Source of the DNA: Shewanella pealeana ATCC 700345
GTDB taxonomy: Bacteria > Pseudomonadota > Gammaproteobacteria > Enterobacterales > Shewanellaceae
Assembly (NCBI RefSeq): GCF_000018285.1
Contig: NC_009901.1
Location: 3,347,001-3,411,000 of the forward strand
Direction: 5' to 3'
Length of the DNA: 64,000 bases
Shown: one piece after another, positions 27,543 through 36,174 of the stretch
Position numbering within the stretch: position 1 is the first letter of the stretch
Layout: the number at the start of each line of letters is the position of its first letter
The notes under the pieces: generated by a model
The model's database searches: none
Seen by the model: the letters and a program-made list of their open reading frames with translations, nothing else
Told to the model about the DNA's origin: nothing
Program-made: the position numbers and the translations under genes

Positions 27543-27851
27543 ATGCTGAGCTGCAGCCAACATGATTACATAGAGCTGGTGTGTATTTTTAATTACCCTA
27601 TCAAACTCACTATGAAAAATGGTGACTCGATTAGCGGTAAGGCGCTGGATACATGCAGAAATACACAAAAACAGCACTGCATAAAACTTGTCTGCAAACA
27701 ACAGAACTGTATAAAAGGGAGCCACAGCCAAAGCAGCCCTGAAACTCAGCTCTCGGATGAAGCCGAGCACCGACTAATCGTACTCGATGATATAGCCAGT
27801 ATGCAGGTCTGTGTCGATAACCCCCACCTAGATCGCATAGAACTTGGTTAA
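27543..27851 (+). CDS. rof: Rof-like Rho-binding antiterminator
   Basis: 102 residues with the small Sm-like barrel of Rof, the protein that binds the Rho hexamer and blocks its RNA site, causing antitermination. The pattern agrees with E. coli Rof: QHDYIELVCIFNYPIKLTMKNGDSISGKA (first strands; Rof has D-Y-D-x-L-E-L-A-C and L-x-L-K-D-G) and the last strand HRLIVLDDIASMQV (Rof: RELRLDKITSF). An insertion of 20-25 polar residues (KQQNCIKGSHSQSSPETQLSDEAE) lies between the strands and is absent from E. coli Rof. AAGGT precedes the ATG. Rho-binding is inferred from family only. Confidence 0.75.
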   Translation: MLSCSQHDYIELVCIFNYPIKLTMKNGDSISGKALDTCRNTQKQHCIKLVCKQQNCIKGSHSQSSPETQLSDEAEHRLIVLDDIASMQVCVDNPHLDRIELG

Positions 27852-28041
27852 CCTCCAATATATAAAACTTTTGCCTTTCCCTAAATTCCCTGCTGCTCTA
27901 TGCTGTTAGCAAATAAAACTAATTAATTTGGTTAGTTAGCTGACTAACTTGTCACGATTAGCATCAATCACTTTTGGCACTTAGCCAATTTTGATATGAA
28001 TATTAATAATGACCAAATTACCTAACAACTGGATGTTAACT

Positions 28042-28488
28042 ATGAAATTCGCCGTCATTCCGTTACTCGCAATCATCACCTTTTCAACTCATGCCTTTGC
28101 AGAACAAAGTTCAGCCGAAACTGCCTCAGAAGAGAGTGTGAAACAACTGATGTACAAGACTGGCGCTGGCGAGCTAGGGATTCAAGCCATGAACCAGATG
28201 CTTCCAGCATTGAAAAATATCATCCCAGATGCACCAGAGGCCTTTTGGAATGATTATATGGCAAAGTTTAACCCCGAAGCGCTAGTTGAACTGACCGTAC
28301 CCATCTATCAAAAATATCTGACCGAGGAAGAAGTTCAAGCGCTTAATGCCTTCTATGATACGCCAGCGGGTAAGAAGCTTATCAAGGTACAACCTTTTAT
28401 CATGCAAGAGTCGATGATGGCTGGCCAGCAATGGGGACAAGCTGTAGCCCAAGATGTGATGACTAAATACCAAATGCAGAACCAATAA
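28042..28488 (+). CDS. DUF2059 periplasmic protein
   Basis: About 148 residues, a secreted DUF2059 protein. A cleavable signal peptide (MKFAVIPLLAIITFSTHAFAE) is followed by a helical domain with the family segment VPIYQKYLTEEEVQALNAFYDTPAGKKLI and then MQESMMAGQQWGQ. Function is unknown; the members are short periplasmic helical proteins. The frame opens at an ATG at 28009, but the signal peptide begins at ATG 28042, so I use that. A terminator with a T-run follows closely. Confidence 0.82.
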   Translation: MKFAVIPLLAIITFSTHAFAEQSSAETASEESVKQLMYKTGAGELGIQAMNQMLPALKNIIPDAPEAFWNDYMAKFNPEALVELTVPIYQKYLTEEEVQALNAFYDTPAGKKLIKVQPFIMQESMMAGQQWGQAVAQDVMTKYQMQNQ

Positions 28489-28522
28489 ATCAATTGGCTC
28501 TGCCCCCGAAAAAGAACCAAAC

Positions 28523-28549
28523 AAAAAGAGCAGCTAAGCTGCTCTTTTT
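28523..28549 (+). terminator. Bidirectional terminator
   Basis: AAAAAGAGCAGCT / AGCTGCTCTTTTT, 13-bp perfect stem with a one-base centre, between the DUF2059 gene and the convergent nupC-type gene. Confidence 0.85.
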
Positions 28550-28597
28550 GTTGCTGGACTCGAATAACGCTTTAATCAACTGACAATCACAGACAAA

Positions 28598-29806
28598 TTA
28601 TAGGCTAATGAAAATACCAGCTAACGCGGCGCTCATTAAGTTTGCAAGAGTCGCGGCAAGTACCGCTTTTAAACCAAGGTTTGCCACTTCGCTGCGACGC
28701 TCTGGTGCCATCACACCGATACTGCCTAGCTGAATCGCAATCGAGCCTATGTTAGCAAAGCCACATAATGCGAAGGTGATGATCACCTGAGAGTGCATCG
28801 ATAGTTGCTCTTTAACTTCGGTGAAATCCATAAAGGCCACGAACTCGTTAAGGATCAGCTTTTGACCGATAAAGCTTCCCGCCTGCATCATCTCGTTGGC
28901 TGGCACACCAATTAAAAATGCCACTGGTGCAAAAATGTAACCCAGCAAGCTTTGCATGGTCACGCCTTCAAGGTTAAACCAAGTGCCCACTTGCTCAAGA
29001 CCCGCATTAAACATGGCAATCACACTGATAAAGGCTAATAACATGGTACCGATAGCCACAGCCACGCGCATACCATTCATCGCACCGGAGGCAAGTGCAT
29101 CAACCACATTACTGTGTTCACTCTGACTCATATCGACGCTTTGCTGCGACTCAGGATAGCCTGTTTCAGGCACCAATAGCTTTGCCATCATCAAGCTACC
29201 TGGCGCCGCCATAAAGCTTGCCGCAATCAAGTATTTAAGCTCGACCCCCAGACCCGCATAACCACCTAACACACTGCCAGCCACCGACGCCATACCGCCC
29301 GTCATCACCGCAAATAGCTCTGAGCGAGTCATCTTAGGTAAGAATGGCTTAACTAGTAAAGGCGATTCGCCTTGGCTTAAGAAGATATTGCCCGTGGTCA
29401 CCAATGATTCTGCACGGCTGATCCCTAGTAACTTTTGCAGTGCGCCCCCCATCACTTTAATCACCCACTGCATAATACCGAAGTAATACAACATAGAGAT
29501 TAAGGCACTAATAAAGATAACTAGAGGAAGCACACGAATAGCGAACACAAAGCTGTTGGTGGCAAGGTCGCCAAACAGGAAGTTAATTCCCTCATCGGCA
29601 AAACTTAATACAGAGGCAACGCCCTGACTCACAGAGCCTAGAATGTTTTGGCCCATAGGCACATACAAAACTAAGGCAGCTAACGCAGCTTGCAAGGCAA
29701 ACGCCCCAAGTACCGTGCGCCACTTAATCGCATGGCGATTTTCAGAAAAAATCCACCCACAGAGAACGAGAAAAGAAATTCCGACTAAACTGATCAACAA
29801 CTGCAT
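28598..29806 (-). CDS. nupC: NupC-type concentrative nucleoside transporter
   Basis: Sodium- or proton-coupled nucleoside importer of the CNT family, 402 residues as usual. About ten membrane segments are visible. Family hallmarks are the segment SQGESPLLVKPFLPKMTRSELFAVMTGGMASVAGSVLGGY, the NEMMQAG motif, and the C-terminal FALCGFANIGSIAIQLGSIG. It brings pyrimidine and some purine nucleosides into the cytoplasm. It is a single gene; a CRP-type palindrome lies about 390 bases upstream (30188). Substrate preference between NupC and NupX groups cannot be told apart, so the symbol is tentative. Confidence 0.9.
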   Translation of the reverse strand: MQLLISLVGISFLVLCGWIFSENRHAIKWRTVLGAFALQAALAALVLYVPMGQNILGSVSQGVASVLSFADEGINFLFGDLATNSFVFAIRVLPLVIFISALISMLYYFGIMQWVIKVMGGALQKLLGISRAESLVTTGNIFLSQGESPLLVKPFLPKMTRSELFAVMTGGMASVAGSVLGGYAGLGVELKYLIAASFMAAPGSLMMAKLLVPETGYPESQQSVDMSQSEHSNVVDALASGAMNGMRVAVAIGTMLLAFISVIAMFNAGLEQVGTWFNLEGVTMQSLLGYIFAPVAFLIGVPANEMMQAGSFIGQKLILNEFVAFMDFTEVKEQLSMHSQVIITFALCGFANIGSIAIQLGSIGVMAPERRSEVANLGLKAVLAATLANLMSAALAGIFISL

Positions 29807-30255
29807 AATTTATCTCATTTTTTAAATATAAAATGTTTATATAGAAAGAGTTAAGTAGCAGGCGGTCGTAAATGTATAGAAGATGGGGAATGCTTTAATA
29901 AAAGCGACATTTGACGTCGACTAATGAGCGAAGAATATTCCAGCCATTTAGCGTCGAGCGATTTGAGTGTCCGGCCATTGATACAAGAATGAAGCACCTA
30001 AAAACTTACAAAAGCTTTGCCGGTCCAACTCCGTGGGTTGATCACTTATCCATGTAGCGGCATTAAGGTGGCATGAACAAGAGGTTCTAGCCGGAACGGA
30101 ATTATACAAATGCCCGCTTACATTAAAAGACGTTAATCTAATTTAGTTACGAAATGTGCTGACAAAGCGATCACTCACACCAATAAGCGTGATCATGATC
30201 ACGTAACCTAGCAACAGCCCACACCTAAAAGGTGTCTAAAGAGAACAAGTATACT
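29807..30255. other. Intergenic region upstream of nupC
   Basis: About 450 bases between nupC and the rodA 3' end, both on the minus strand. It holds a near-perfect CRP-type palindrome (30188-30203, listed separately) and a small hairpin ACACCT/AGGTGT at 30221-30236. No open frame of note. Confidence 0.4.
30188..30203 (-). promoter_or_regulatory. CRP-type operator
   Basis: CGTGATCATGATCACG is a 16-bp perfect palindrome. It matches the CRP consensus TGTGA-N6-TCACA in four of five bases of each half with the correct six-base centre. Control of nupC by CRP would fit the role of cAMP-CRP in nucleoside uptake, but the distance to the start codon (about 390 bases) is long. Confidence 0.55.
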
Positions 30256-31347
30256 TTAGGGTTTATATGACTTTTGTAGACAAAGTGACATTATGATGCC
30301 GAAACAGATCCCTTGGGTGATCATCGCTGTGCCACCATAGCTAAAAAAGGGCAATGGGCTGCCCATTACTGGCAGTATACCGCTCACCATCCCCATATTA
30401 ATAAAGGCATATAAGAAGAAACTAAGTGCAAAAGTGGCACTGACTAAACGATTGAATGACGACTTACATTGATAAGCTAGCCAAATGACTCGTCCTGTAA
30501 TAAACAAATAAAGCCCTACCAAGAGTAAGCATCCGATAAAACCCCACTGCTCAGCATAGGTTGAGAAAATAAAGTCAGTGTGACTTTCCGGGATGAATCC
30601 AAGTTGCCCCTGCGTTGCATTCGTCCAACCTTTTCCATGCATTCCCCCTGAACCAATTGCAATCAATGATTGAATAATTTGGTAACCCGCACCAAGGGGA
30701 TCGGATTCTGGATCCAAAAATTGAGTCACACGTTTTTTCTGATAGGCCTCCATGACAAAAAACCACAACATAGGGATAGTAATCGCGACCCCACCGATAA
30801 ACGAACCAATAATTTTCCAACTCATTCCGGCAAAGTACAAAACAAACAGCGCGTAGATAACTGTAAATATTGCACCATCCAGATCTGGCTGAATAAATAT
30901 CAATCCCGCCGGAACAGAAGTAACAAGTAGACAGATGGTGATTTTTTTAATATCAGGTCGCCCACCTTCGGCTGCTAAAATCCATGCAACCATCAAGGGG
31001 ATAGCAACCTTGACTAACTCCGACGGCTGGAATCGTATAGGACCAATAACCAACCAGCGTTGAGAGCCGTTAGTGCTATCACCAGCAAAAATGACTCCGA
31101 GCAGGAGAATGACTGCAGATGCATATAGATAAGGGGTAGCTCGTTTATAACTTAACGGTGGGATGACTGACATGACAACAATGCAGCTTATCGCCATAAC
31201 AGCTCGAACAAGGTGTCGCTCTAGAATAGATTCACTGAAACCGCTAGCACTCCATACCGTTAGGGAGCCAAGCAGAATCAACAACGAAATCGCGAGTAGT
31301 AAAGGGAAGTCAATTCGAGGTGTATATTTAAACATATCTATCTTCAT
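30256..31347 (-). CDS. rodA: RodA-type SEDS peptidoglycan polymerase
   Basis: Inner-membrane glycosyltransferase of the SEDS family that polymerises lipid II for side-wall growth together with PBP2. 363 residues, about ten membrane segments. QPSELVKVAIPLMVAW, the IQPDLDGAI loop, and PESHTDFIFSTYAEQWGFIG, which contains the catalytic-loop Asp, agree with RodA rather than FtsW. PFFSYGG near the end is the SEDS signature. It is not next to mrdA (PBP2), rlpA or mreBCD, so it may be a second copy beside the usual mrd operon, or the only copy moved. Start at ATG 31347; ATG 31335 (MFKYTPRIDF) is a possible alternative. Confidence 0.88.
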   Translation of the reverse strand: MKIDMFKYTPRIDFPLLLAISLLILLGSLTVWSASGFSESILERHLVRAVMAISCIVVMSVIPPLSYKRATPYLYASAVILLLGVIFAGDSTNGSQRWLVIGPIRFQPSELVKVAIPLMVAWILAAEGGRPDIKKITICLLVTSVPAGLIFIQPDLDGAIFTVIYALFVLYFAGMSWKIIGSFIGGVAITIPMLWFFVMEAYQKKRVTQFLDPESDPLGAGYQIIQSLIAIGSGGMHGKGWTNATQGQLGFIPESHTDFIFSTYAEQWGFIGCLLLVGLYLFITGRVIWLAYQCKSSFNRLVSATFALSFFLYAFINMGMVSGILPVMGSPLPFFSYGGTAMITQGICFGIIMSLCLQKSYKP

Positions 31348-31677
31348 TCAACATCAAGCTGAGTGGCAAGCAACCGGGGCTCATAATGGCGGAGAGTATA
31401 AACTGTTTTTTTATTATTAAAATCTGCTTGTTTAAGTTAATTTTCATCCAGATTTTACAGCTCTGCAGTTTAAGCTGCTATTTAGTGATCTAGTTGGTCT
31501 ATTCAAGGTCCTGTTTAGTCTGCAAAGTCGCAGCGGGTTTAAGTATCAGAGGCGGGGCAGACTCCATTGAGTCGTATGATATTACCGGATGCAATGACAT
31601 CCGGTAATTTTGTGAACATCAGTTATTTTTGAAGAGCCACTATTTTGAAGAGCCAGCAATAGCAACTATGTAACCCG
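31348..31677. other. Intergenic region upstream of rodA
   Basis: About 330 bases. It holds a strong hairpin ATTACCGGATG / CATCCGGTAAT at 31581-31607 with a short T-rich tail on the plus strand, and a 13-base direct repeat (TTTTGAAGAGCCA) twice near 31627-31652. Otherwise nothing is recognised. Confidence 0.4.
31581..31607 (-). terminator. Hairpin after uspE-type gene
   Basis: ATTACCGGATG (31581-31591) pairs with CATCCGGTAAT across a five-base loop. It lies 70 bases after the stop of the Usp gene and could end that transcript, though the T-run on the minus strand is weak. Confidence 0.5.
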
Positions 31678-32634
31678 TTAACTGATCGGTGACTCAAACC
31701 CTTCAGGCTTTAATGCCACTAACGAGCATTTGATCGACTGCAATATATTCTCTGCCGTGTTGCCAATAACAAAGCCAGGAATACCAGTCCTTGCCAAGGT
31801 TCCCATCACTAAAATATCGATCCCTTTCTCATTGACGAACTCTGGGATTTGAGCATCTGCAGCACCTTGCAGGTGGTGAATAATAATTTCACCGTCAACA
31901 CCGGATTGTTCAATCAGACTATCTAATGCTTCGCGGTGGCGCATCCTTGAGGCTTCAAGTTCTGTTGTAAGCTCTTGCTGATCAATTTTAATCCACAGAG
32001 TATTTCTTAGGTAGCTTTCGAGTTGATACTCCCAGCAAGATAAAATATGTAAGCGATAGTCGCATCTGTTGGCAATATCACGTGCTAACTGCAACATTCT
32101 AAGTGAGAGTGCATTTTCTTCGAGGCTTGAACTAATAGGATCGATCGCGACTGCAACCTGTCGTTTGTCCAAGGGTTGATGAACTAAACGATTAAGCCAG
32201 ACAGGACAAGGACATTTTCGTAGTAATGTCATATCGATTGCCTTGAACCCTTCACCAGTTTCGGCCAAAGGTTCGGCATCTTTGATCAACAAATCATGCT
32301 TATGCTTTAAGATGTTTTTAATGATATTTACCGCAGGTTTTTCACCGCTTAATACTTCCACAGGCAAGGGAACATCAACCTCCGCGATATGATTTTGCAG
32401 TCTGCTTTTATCTATTTGCTGATTGACTATTTGACGCAGGGCATTTTCATAGGTGTCTTGATATTGGGTGTTTATTTTGTGAGAGTTGATGACGTTAGCC
32501 GAGAGTGCTGGGCAAACAATCAAACCTTTCACCTGTGCATTATTGGCTTGAGACAGTCGCAGAGCCTGCCCGATTGAGTCACTGTCACTGGGTAATCCCT
32601 GACTCACCAATAATATATTCTTGAAACTTTTCAT
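31678..32634 (-). CDS. Tandem universal stress protein (UspE-like)
   Basis: 318 residues made of two Usp domains (about 1-150 and 155-305), as in UspE of E. coli (316). The second domain retains the nucleotide-binding pattern G-x2-G-x9-G-T/N: VMGTLARTGIPGFVIGNTAENI. The first domain is more divergent and probably does not bind ATP. The C-terminus LVALKPEGFESP also matches UspE. The protein is cytosolic and is induced under starvation, anaerobiosis or DNA damage in known species. It is a single-gene unit. It may be a paralogue of a UspE near the fnr/etrA gene, so I leave the symbol empty. Confidence 0.82.
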   Translation of the reverse strand: MKSFKNILLVSQGLPSDSDSIGQALRLSQANNAQVKGLIVCPALSANVINSHKINTQYQDTYENALRQIVNQQIDKSRLQNHIAEVDVPLPVEVLSGEKPAVNIIKNILKHKHDLLIKDAEPLAETGEGFKAIDMTLLRKCPCPVWLNRLVHQPLDKRQVAVAIDPISSSLEENALSLRMLQLARDIANRCDYRLHILSCWEYQLESYLRNTLWIKIDQQELTTELEASRMRHREALDSLIEQSGVDGEIIIHHLQGAADAQIPEFVNEKGIDILVMGTLARTGIPGFVIGNTAENILQSIKCSLVALKPEGFESPIS

Positions 32635-33078
32635 CTCTACCTCCGTAATAAGGAGTACGTTGAGGGCTGGCGTTAAGCTTTTAATTGAGTTTAACCTGTC
32701 ACGCTTGTTTATTTCTTACCGACGAAAACACAGCTAAACGCAACAGATCCTTTCAAGTATCGTTCTACACCGGAAAATTTGCCAATAGGAGTGTGAAATG
32801 AGGCGTAGCTTGAGCGATATTGTCCAATCATTGGTTTGCACTCAGTGGTCGTCTAGCGTTCTACAGGATAATGTGAAGTTGTCAGCGTAGGCTTACCATA
32901 TGAGCGACTTCGTCTGCGTGAAAGCTTGTTCTTACATCCAAAGTCCAAGGTACTAAGGCCTGAAAATAGTCTACAGTTCATAGAATTAAAGAGTTGATTT
33001 TTCATTTAACAAAAAAGGATTAGCAAGACTACTAACCCTTTTTGACTGTTCGTTGCGAGTTGTTCGCTACAAAATCAA
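32635..33078. other. Intergenic region
   Basis: About 440 bases upstream of the uspE-type gene and downstream of the VOC gene. It includes a terminator at 33012-33043. The rest, 32700-33000, has no good ORF or operator that I can name. Confidence 0.35.
33012..33043 (-). terminator. Intrinsic terminator after VOC gene
   Basis: AAAAAGG-TTAG / CTAA-CCTTTTT with one mismatch and an eight-base loop; T-run on both strands. It lies 36 bases after the VOC stop. Confidence 0.65.
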
Positions 33079-33564
33079 TTACTCGTAGTCAGACGCATAA
33101 GTTTCTTCGTAAGTATGCGAATAAAGCTCAAACAAGTTACCGAACGGATCTTCTAGATAAACCATTTTGGCCTGTTTATTATCATCTTCCGGATGATAAC
33201 GCATAATATCCATACGCACTCTGCCGCCAAATTCCTTAGTACGTTTAATCACACCTTCAAAGTCGTCAGTTTGAAGACAGAAATGGAAAATACCAATACG
33301 AGAGAAATCGACTTCATGGCGTTCTTGACGATCAACCATTTCAAACAGTTCAACGCCAATCCCATCAGTTGTCACAAGGTGAGCAATATTGAAACCTTTA
33401 AAGCCTTCGCCGAAAACCGCAATACACATTCTCCCGATAGCCGTCTCACGCTCTTCAACAACTTGTGTGTTGCCCATCACCACTTTTAGGCCTAGAGCAT
33501 TAGTATAAAACTCAACGGCTTTATGCATATCGCCGACCATGATACCTAGGTGATTCATCTTCAT
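33079..33564 (-). CDS. VOC superfamily (glyoxalase/dioxygenase-like) protein
   Basis: 161-residue cytosolic protein with one vicinal-oxygen-chelate module pair. Likely metal ligands are His5 (MNHLGIMV), the Glu in VELFEM, His in IGIFHFCLQ and Glu in GNLFELYSH. These match the glyoxalase I and extradiol dioxygenase fold, which coordinates a divalent metal. The reaction is unknown; the closest general annotation is lactoylglutathione lyase-like. Neighbours give no pathway. A ribosome site (GGAG, within AGTTGGAGAAAA) lies before the ATG. Confidence 0.85.
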   Translation of the reverse strand: MKMNHLGIMVGDMHKAVEFYTNALGLKVVMGNTQVVEERETAIGRMCIAVFGEGFKGFNIAHLVTTDGIGVELFEMVDRQERHEVDFSRIGIFHFCLQTDDFEGVIKRTKEFGGRVRMDIMRYHPEDDNKQAKMVYLEDPFGNLFELYSHTYEETYASDYE

Positions 33565-34008
33565 AATTTTTCTCCAACTTATAAGGTGTTATTGGTTACT
33601 CATTTCGATGGATTAAAGTATAGGGTCAGAAAATGAAAACATTAAATTATCATTAATTATACAAATGATAATCAAATTTTATAATTCGAGACTGTCGAGC
33701 CAACGCTATGGCTTAGTGCTGAACCGCCAACAATGAAAGAGTTTTGCGCATATATACTCCTACAGCACTCTATTAACTTTGTAGTCGCTGCTGACCTTTC
33801 AGGGCTAACTTGCGCTCAACTCTATGCTTACCACTTATTTGAACTGAGCAACCAGAAAAGATAATTGACAGATTTTCATCTTCAATTCAGTTATATACAC
33901 TCACACACAAGGGGCTAAAATAGCTCACAGTTCACTGAGTCTTGAACATATTTGCTCATTCCATTACAATTATGACCCATTACACCAAACGACCTACGGG
34001 AAGATGCT
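33565..34008. other. Intergenic region upstream of the recombinase-like gene
   Basis: About 440 AT-rich bases between divergent genes. A TTGACA at 33865 followed by an AT-rich -10-like region (near 33890) could be a promoter for the plus-strand pair. A 71-codon frame at 33942 overlaps the next gene and is not credible. Confidence 0.3.
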
Positions 34009-34653
34009 ATGAAGACCTACCTTTATACTCGGTACTCCCCCAAGAACAAATCCTATCAAGGCCAACTAACTGCGATGAGGTTGTTAGCCCCAGAGGCCGA
34101 GCACTTCCAAGACAAAGTACGTGGCGATACTCCTCCCATGGAACGAGCAGCGTTTAAGCAATTACTTAGCTCTGTTAAATCCAAAGATACGGTGATCATC
34201 TGGTGGTTGACTGATTTCGGTCATGATTTCAGCCAAACCTTACACACTATCACCCGCTTTTTGGATAAAGGAGTTAGATTGCAGACGTCCTGTGAACCAC
34301 TGGTATTTGAAGCAGATTCGACTCAAAGCCATGGGTTACTGGCTCTCATATCGGGTTACGGAAAAGTACAAACCCAACATCGGCTATTGGCTGCAGAGCA
34401 AGGTAGAAATGCACTCAAACACGACTCTGAGCAATGGAAACAAAGATTCAGCGGTAGACCTGCAAATAAAGAGAAACATCAGCAAATCGCCACATTGTTA
34501 CTTGAAGGGGAAACTCTACTAAGTGTTGCGGAGCAGTGTGGCGTCAGTATATCTACCGTAAAACGTGTCAAAGCCAAATTAGGTACATTTGACGATGAAG
34601 GCAGCTTGAGACGCAGAGGAAAAGCCGCCTCAACCTCGAATGATACTGAGTGA
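34009..34653 (+). CDS. Serine recombinase-like protein, degenerate active site
   Basis: 214 residues with the architecture of small resolvases/invertases: a catalytic-like domain (1-125) and a C-terminal helix-turn-helix (about 147-185) starting with a G-R-P motif (SGRPANKEKHQ...TLLSVAEQCGVSISTVKRVKAK). Arg8 and Ser10 of the catalytic pocket are present (YTRYSPKN), and Arg46 too. The conserved L-D-R-L-G-R segment is changed to L-T-D-F-G-H (67-72), so the Asp and both Arg that stabilise the transition state are lost. It is therefore unlikely to recombine DNA and may be a DNA-binding regulator. Its stop overlaps a possible GTG start of the MFS gene, so they should be cotranscribed. No att sites or transposon genes seen. 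Confidence 0.65.
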   Translation: MKTYLYTRYSPKNKSYQGQLTAMRLLAPEAEHFQDKVRGDTPPMERAAFKQLLSSVKSKDTVIIWWLTDFGHDFSQTLHTITRFLDKGVRLQTSCEPLVFEADSTQSHGLLALISGYGKVQTQHRLLAAEQGRNALKHDSEQWKQRFSGRPANKEKHQQIATLLLEGETLLSVAEQCGVSISTVKRVKAKLGTFDDEGSLRRRGKAASTSNDTE

Positions 34654-34673
34654 GCAGGATTGTGAGCAGAGTG

Positions 34674-35861
34674 ATGAATTTTAAAGCCATCTTACTGGCC
34701 TGTTTAATTATCAGTGTCGGGCAATTGAGTATGGGATTAGTATTCCCATCACTGCCTTGGATAGCCAAAGATTTTTCGGTTTCCCATGAACAGGTTCAGA
34801 TATTGGTCAGTATTTATTTACTAGGATTTGGTCCTTCACAGTTTTTCTACGGCCCTATTTCTGATGCGCTTGGACGCAAAAAAGTGTTGTTAATTGGCCT
34901 GATGATCGCCATGCTAGGTCTACTTATGATCATTTTTCTCAGCCATTCATTTACCGGTATGGTGCTAGGGCGCTTCCTTCAAGGATTAGGTACCGGATGT
35001 TGTGCTGTACTGGCTCGAGCCTCCACACGAGATAACTTCAGTGGTGCAGAACTGCCAGTTGCAATGTCCTACATAGCAATGGTCGCCTCGATAACACCTC
35101 TGTTCGCTCCAGTGCTTGGTGGCTTCATCAACTTCCACTTTGGTTGGACTATGGTGTTCATCTCTTTACTGGGTTACCTCACTCTCGTTTGGGCTGTTGC
35201 GGCATTACGATTCCAGGAAACTATCGACCATCCCTCTCCCCTTCCGTCTCCGAAGAAGGTGTTACTTCAGTATCGTGAGCTACTGAGTTCTCGTTACTTC
35301 ATGAGCTTTGCCAGCATAGGTTGGCTAAATTTCAGTTTGATGATCACTACGATTTCGGTGATGCCATTTATCATGCAAAACCAAATTGGTATGACGTCTG
35401 ATAAGTACGCGATGTGGGCGATAATCCCTGCATTAGGCATGTTAATCGGCGCCAGTATCTGTAATCGGATCCGTCCCTTAATCGGTAGTAAGAAACTCCT
35501 GCTATATACGCCAGTGTTGCACCTAGCCGCAGCGGTGTGGTTGTTCTTCTGCCCAGTCGAGCCTTTATACTTAATGTTGGGACAACTACTGATGATTCTA
35601 GGTAACAGTATCGCCTTACCTTGTGTTCAAGCCATGGTGATGCAGCCATACAAGAAACAAGCGGGAGCGGCGGCAGCGATGTCTGGAGGCGGACAGATGG
35701 TGGTTTCCTCAATAGTCAGTATGGTACTGATAAATTTAGGATTAAGCCAAGCCTGGCAGCTTTCTTTGATCATTGTCGTCTTTGCAATAATCACGCTCAT
35801 TAATGTTATGCGTGGTTTTGCCACCCAAGAAGCCATGCAATCAATCACGACTAAACAATAA
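34674..35861 (+). CDS. MFS drug exporter, Bcr/CflA-type (DHA1)
   Basis: Twelve-helix major facilitator of the drug:H+ antiporter-1 group, about 395 residues. Motif A GPISDALGRKKVLLIGL follows the second helix, and GRFLQGLGTGCCAVLARAS matches the motif B/C region of Bcr/CflA and EmrD. These carriers expel drugs or metabolites such as bicyclomycin or sulfathiazole. The start is taken as ATG 34674; frame-matched GTG codons occur from 34650, inside the end of the upstream gene. It is coupled to the recombinase-like gene, which may regulate it. Substrate unknown. Confidence 0.85.
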   Translation: MNFKAILLACLIISVGQLSMGLVFPSLPWIAKDFSVSHEQVQILVSIYLLGFGPSQFFYGPISDALGRKKVLLIGLMIAMLGLLMIIFLSHSFTGMVLGRFLQGLGTGCCAVLARASTRDNFSGAELPVAMSYIAMVASITPLFAPVLGGFINFHFGWTMVFISLLGYLTLVWAVAALRFQETIDHPSPLPSPKKVLLQYRELLSSRYFMSFASIGWLNFSLMITTISVMPFIMQNQIGMTSDKYAMWAIIPALGMLIGASICNRIRPLIGSKKLLLYTPVLHLAAAVWLFFCPVEPLYLMLGQLLMILGNSIALPCVQAMVMQPYKKQAGAAAAMSGGGQMVVSSIVSMVLINLGLSQAWQLSLIIVVFAIITLINVMRGFATQEAMQSITTKQ

Positions 35862-36174
35862 TACTAAAGAGACCACCCAAGCTGAGGATGTGATGGCAAG
35901 AGTTGTCAATAAAGTGAGCCCCGTAAAGCCTGACTCAATGTAATGGTAGAAAAAAGAGAAAAGCCCTTAATATATCTAAAACATAAATGTTTAGGCTCGA
36001 TAAGCAGGTTGAGGATCCACGGTGGCAGAATGTGATTGAAGAGAACAATACTATTAGCATTAACTATTTAGTCCTCCTCACGGCAATCACATCTGATCAC
36101 GCAAGCTTAACTCATACCGTTAACTCACCTTGTATAAGTTAAATAGGCTTAAGGCGCACTCGACTCAAACAAGG
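35862..36174. other. Intergenic region
   Basis: About 310 bases between convergent genes (MFS and AraC). I see no clean terminator, operator or ORF. Confidence 0.3.

Noticed and set aside
27513..27770. Minus-strand 85-codon frame opposite the Rof-like gene
   Set aside because: It is the antisense shadow of the Rof-like gene, whose plus-strand product has a ribosome site and family pattern.
33942..34157. 71-codon frame before the recombinase-like gene
   Set aside because: It overlaps the start of the recombinase-like gene in another frame and has no protein pattern.
34009..34653. Phage or transposon integration module
   Set aside because: The recombinase active site is degraded, and no att sites, terminal repeats or other phage genes are seen.
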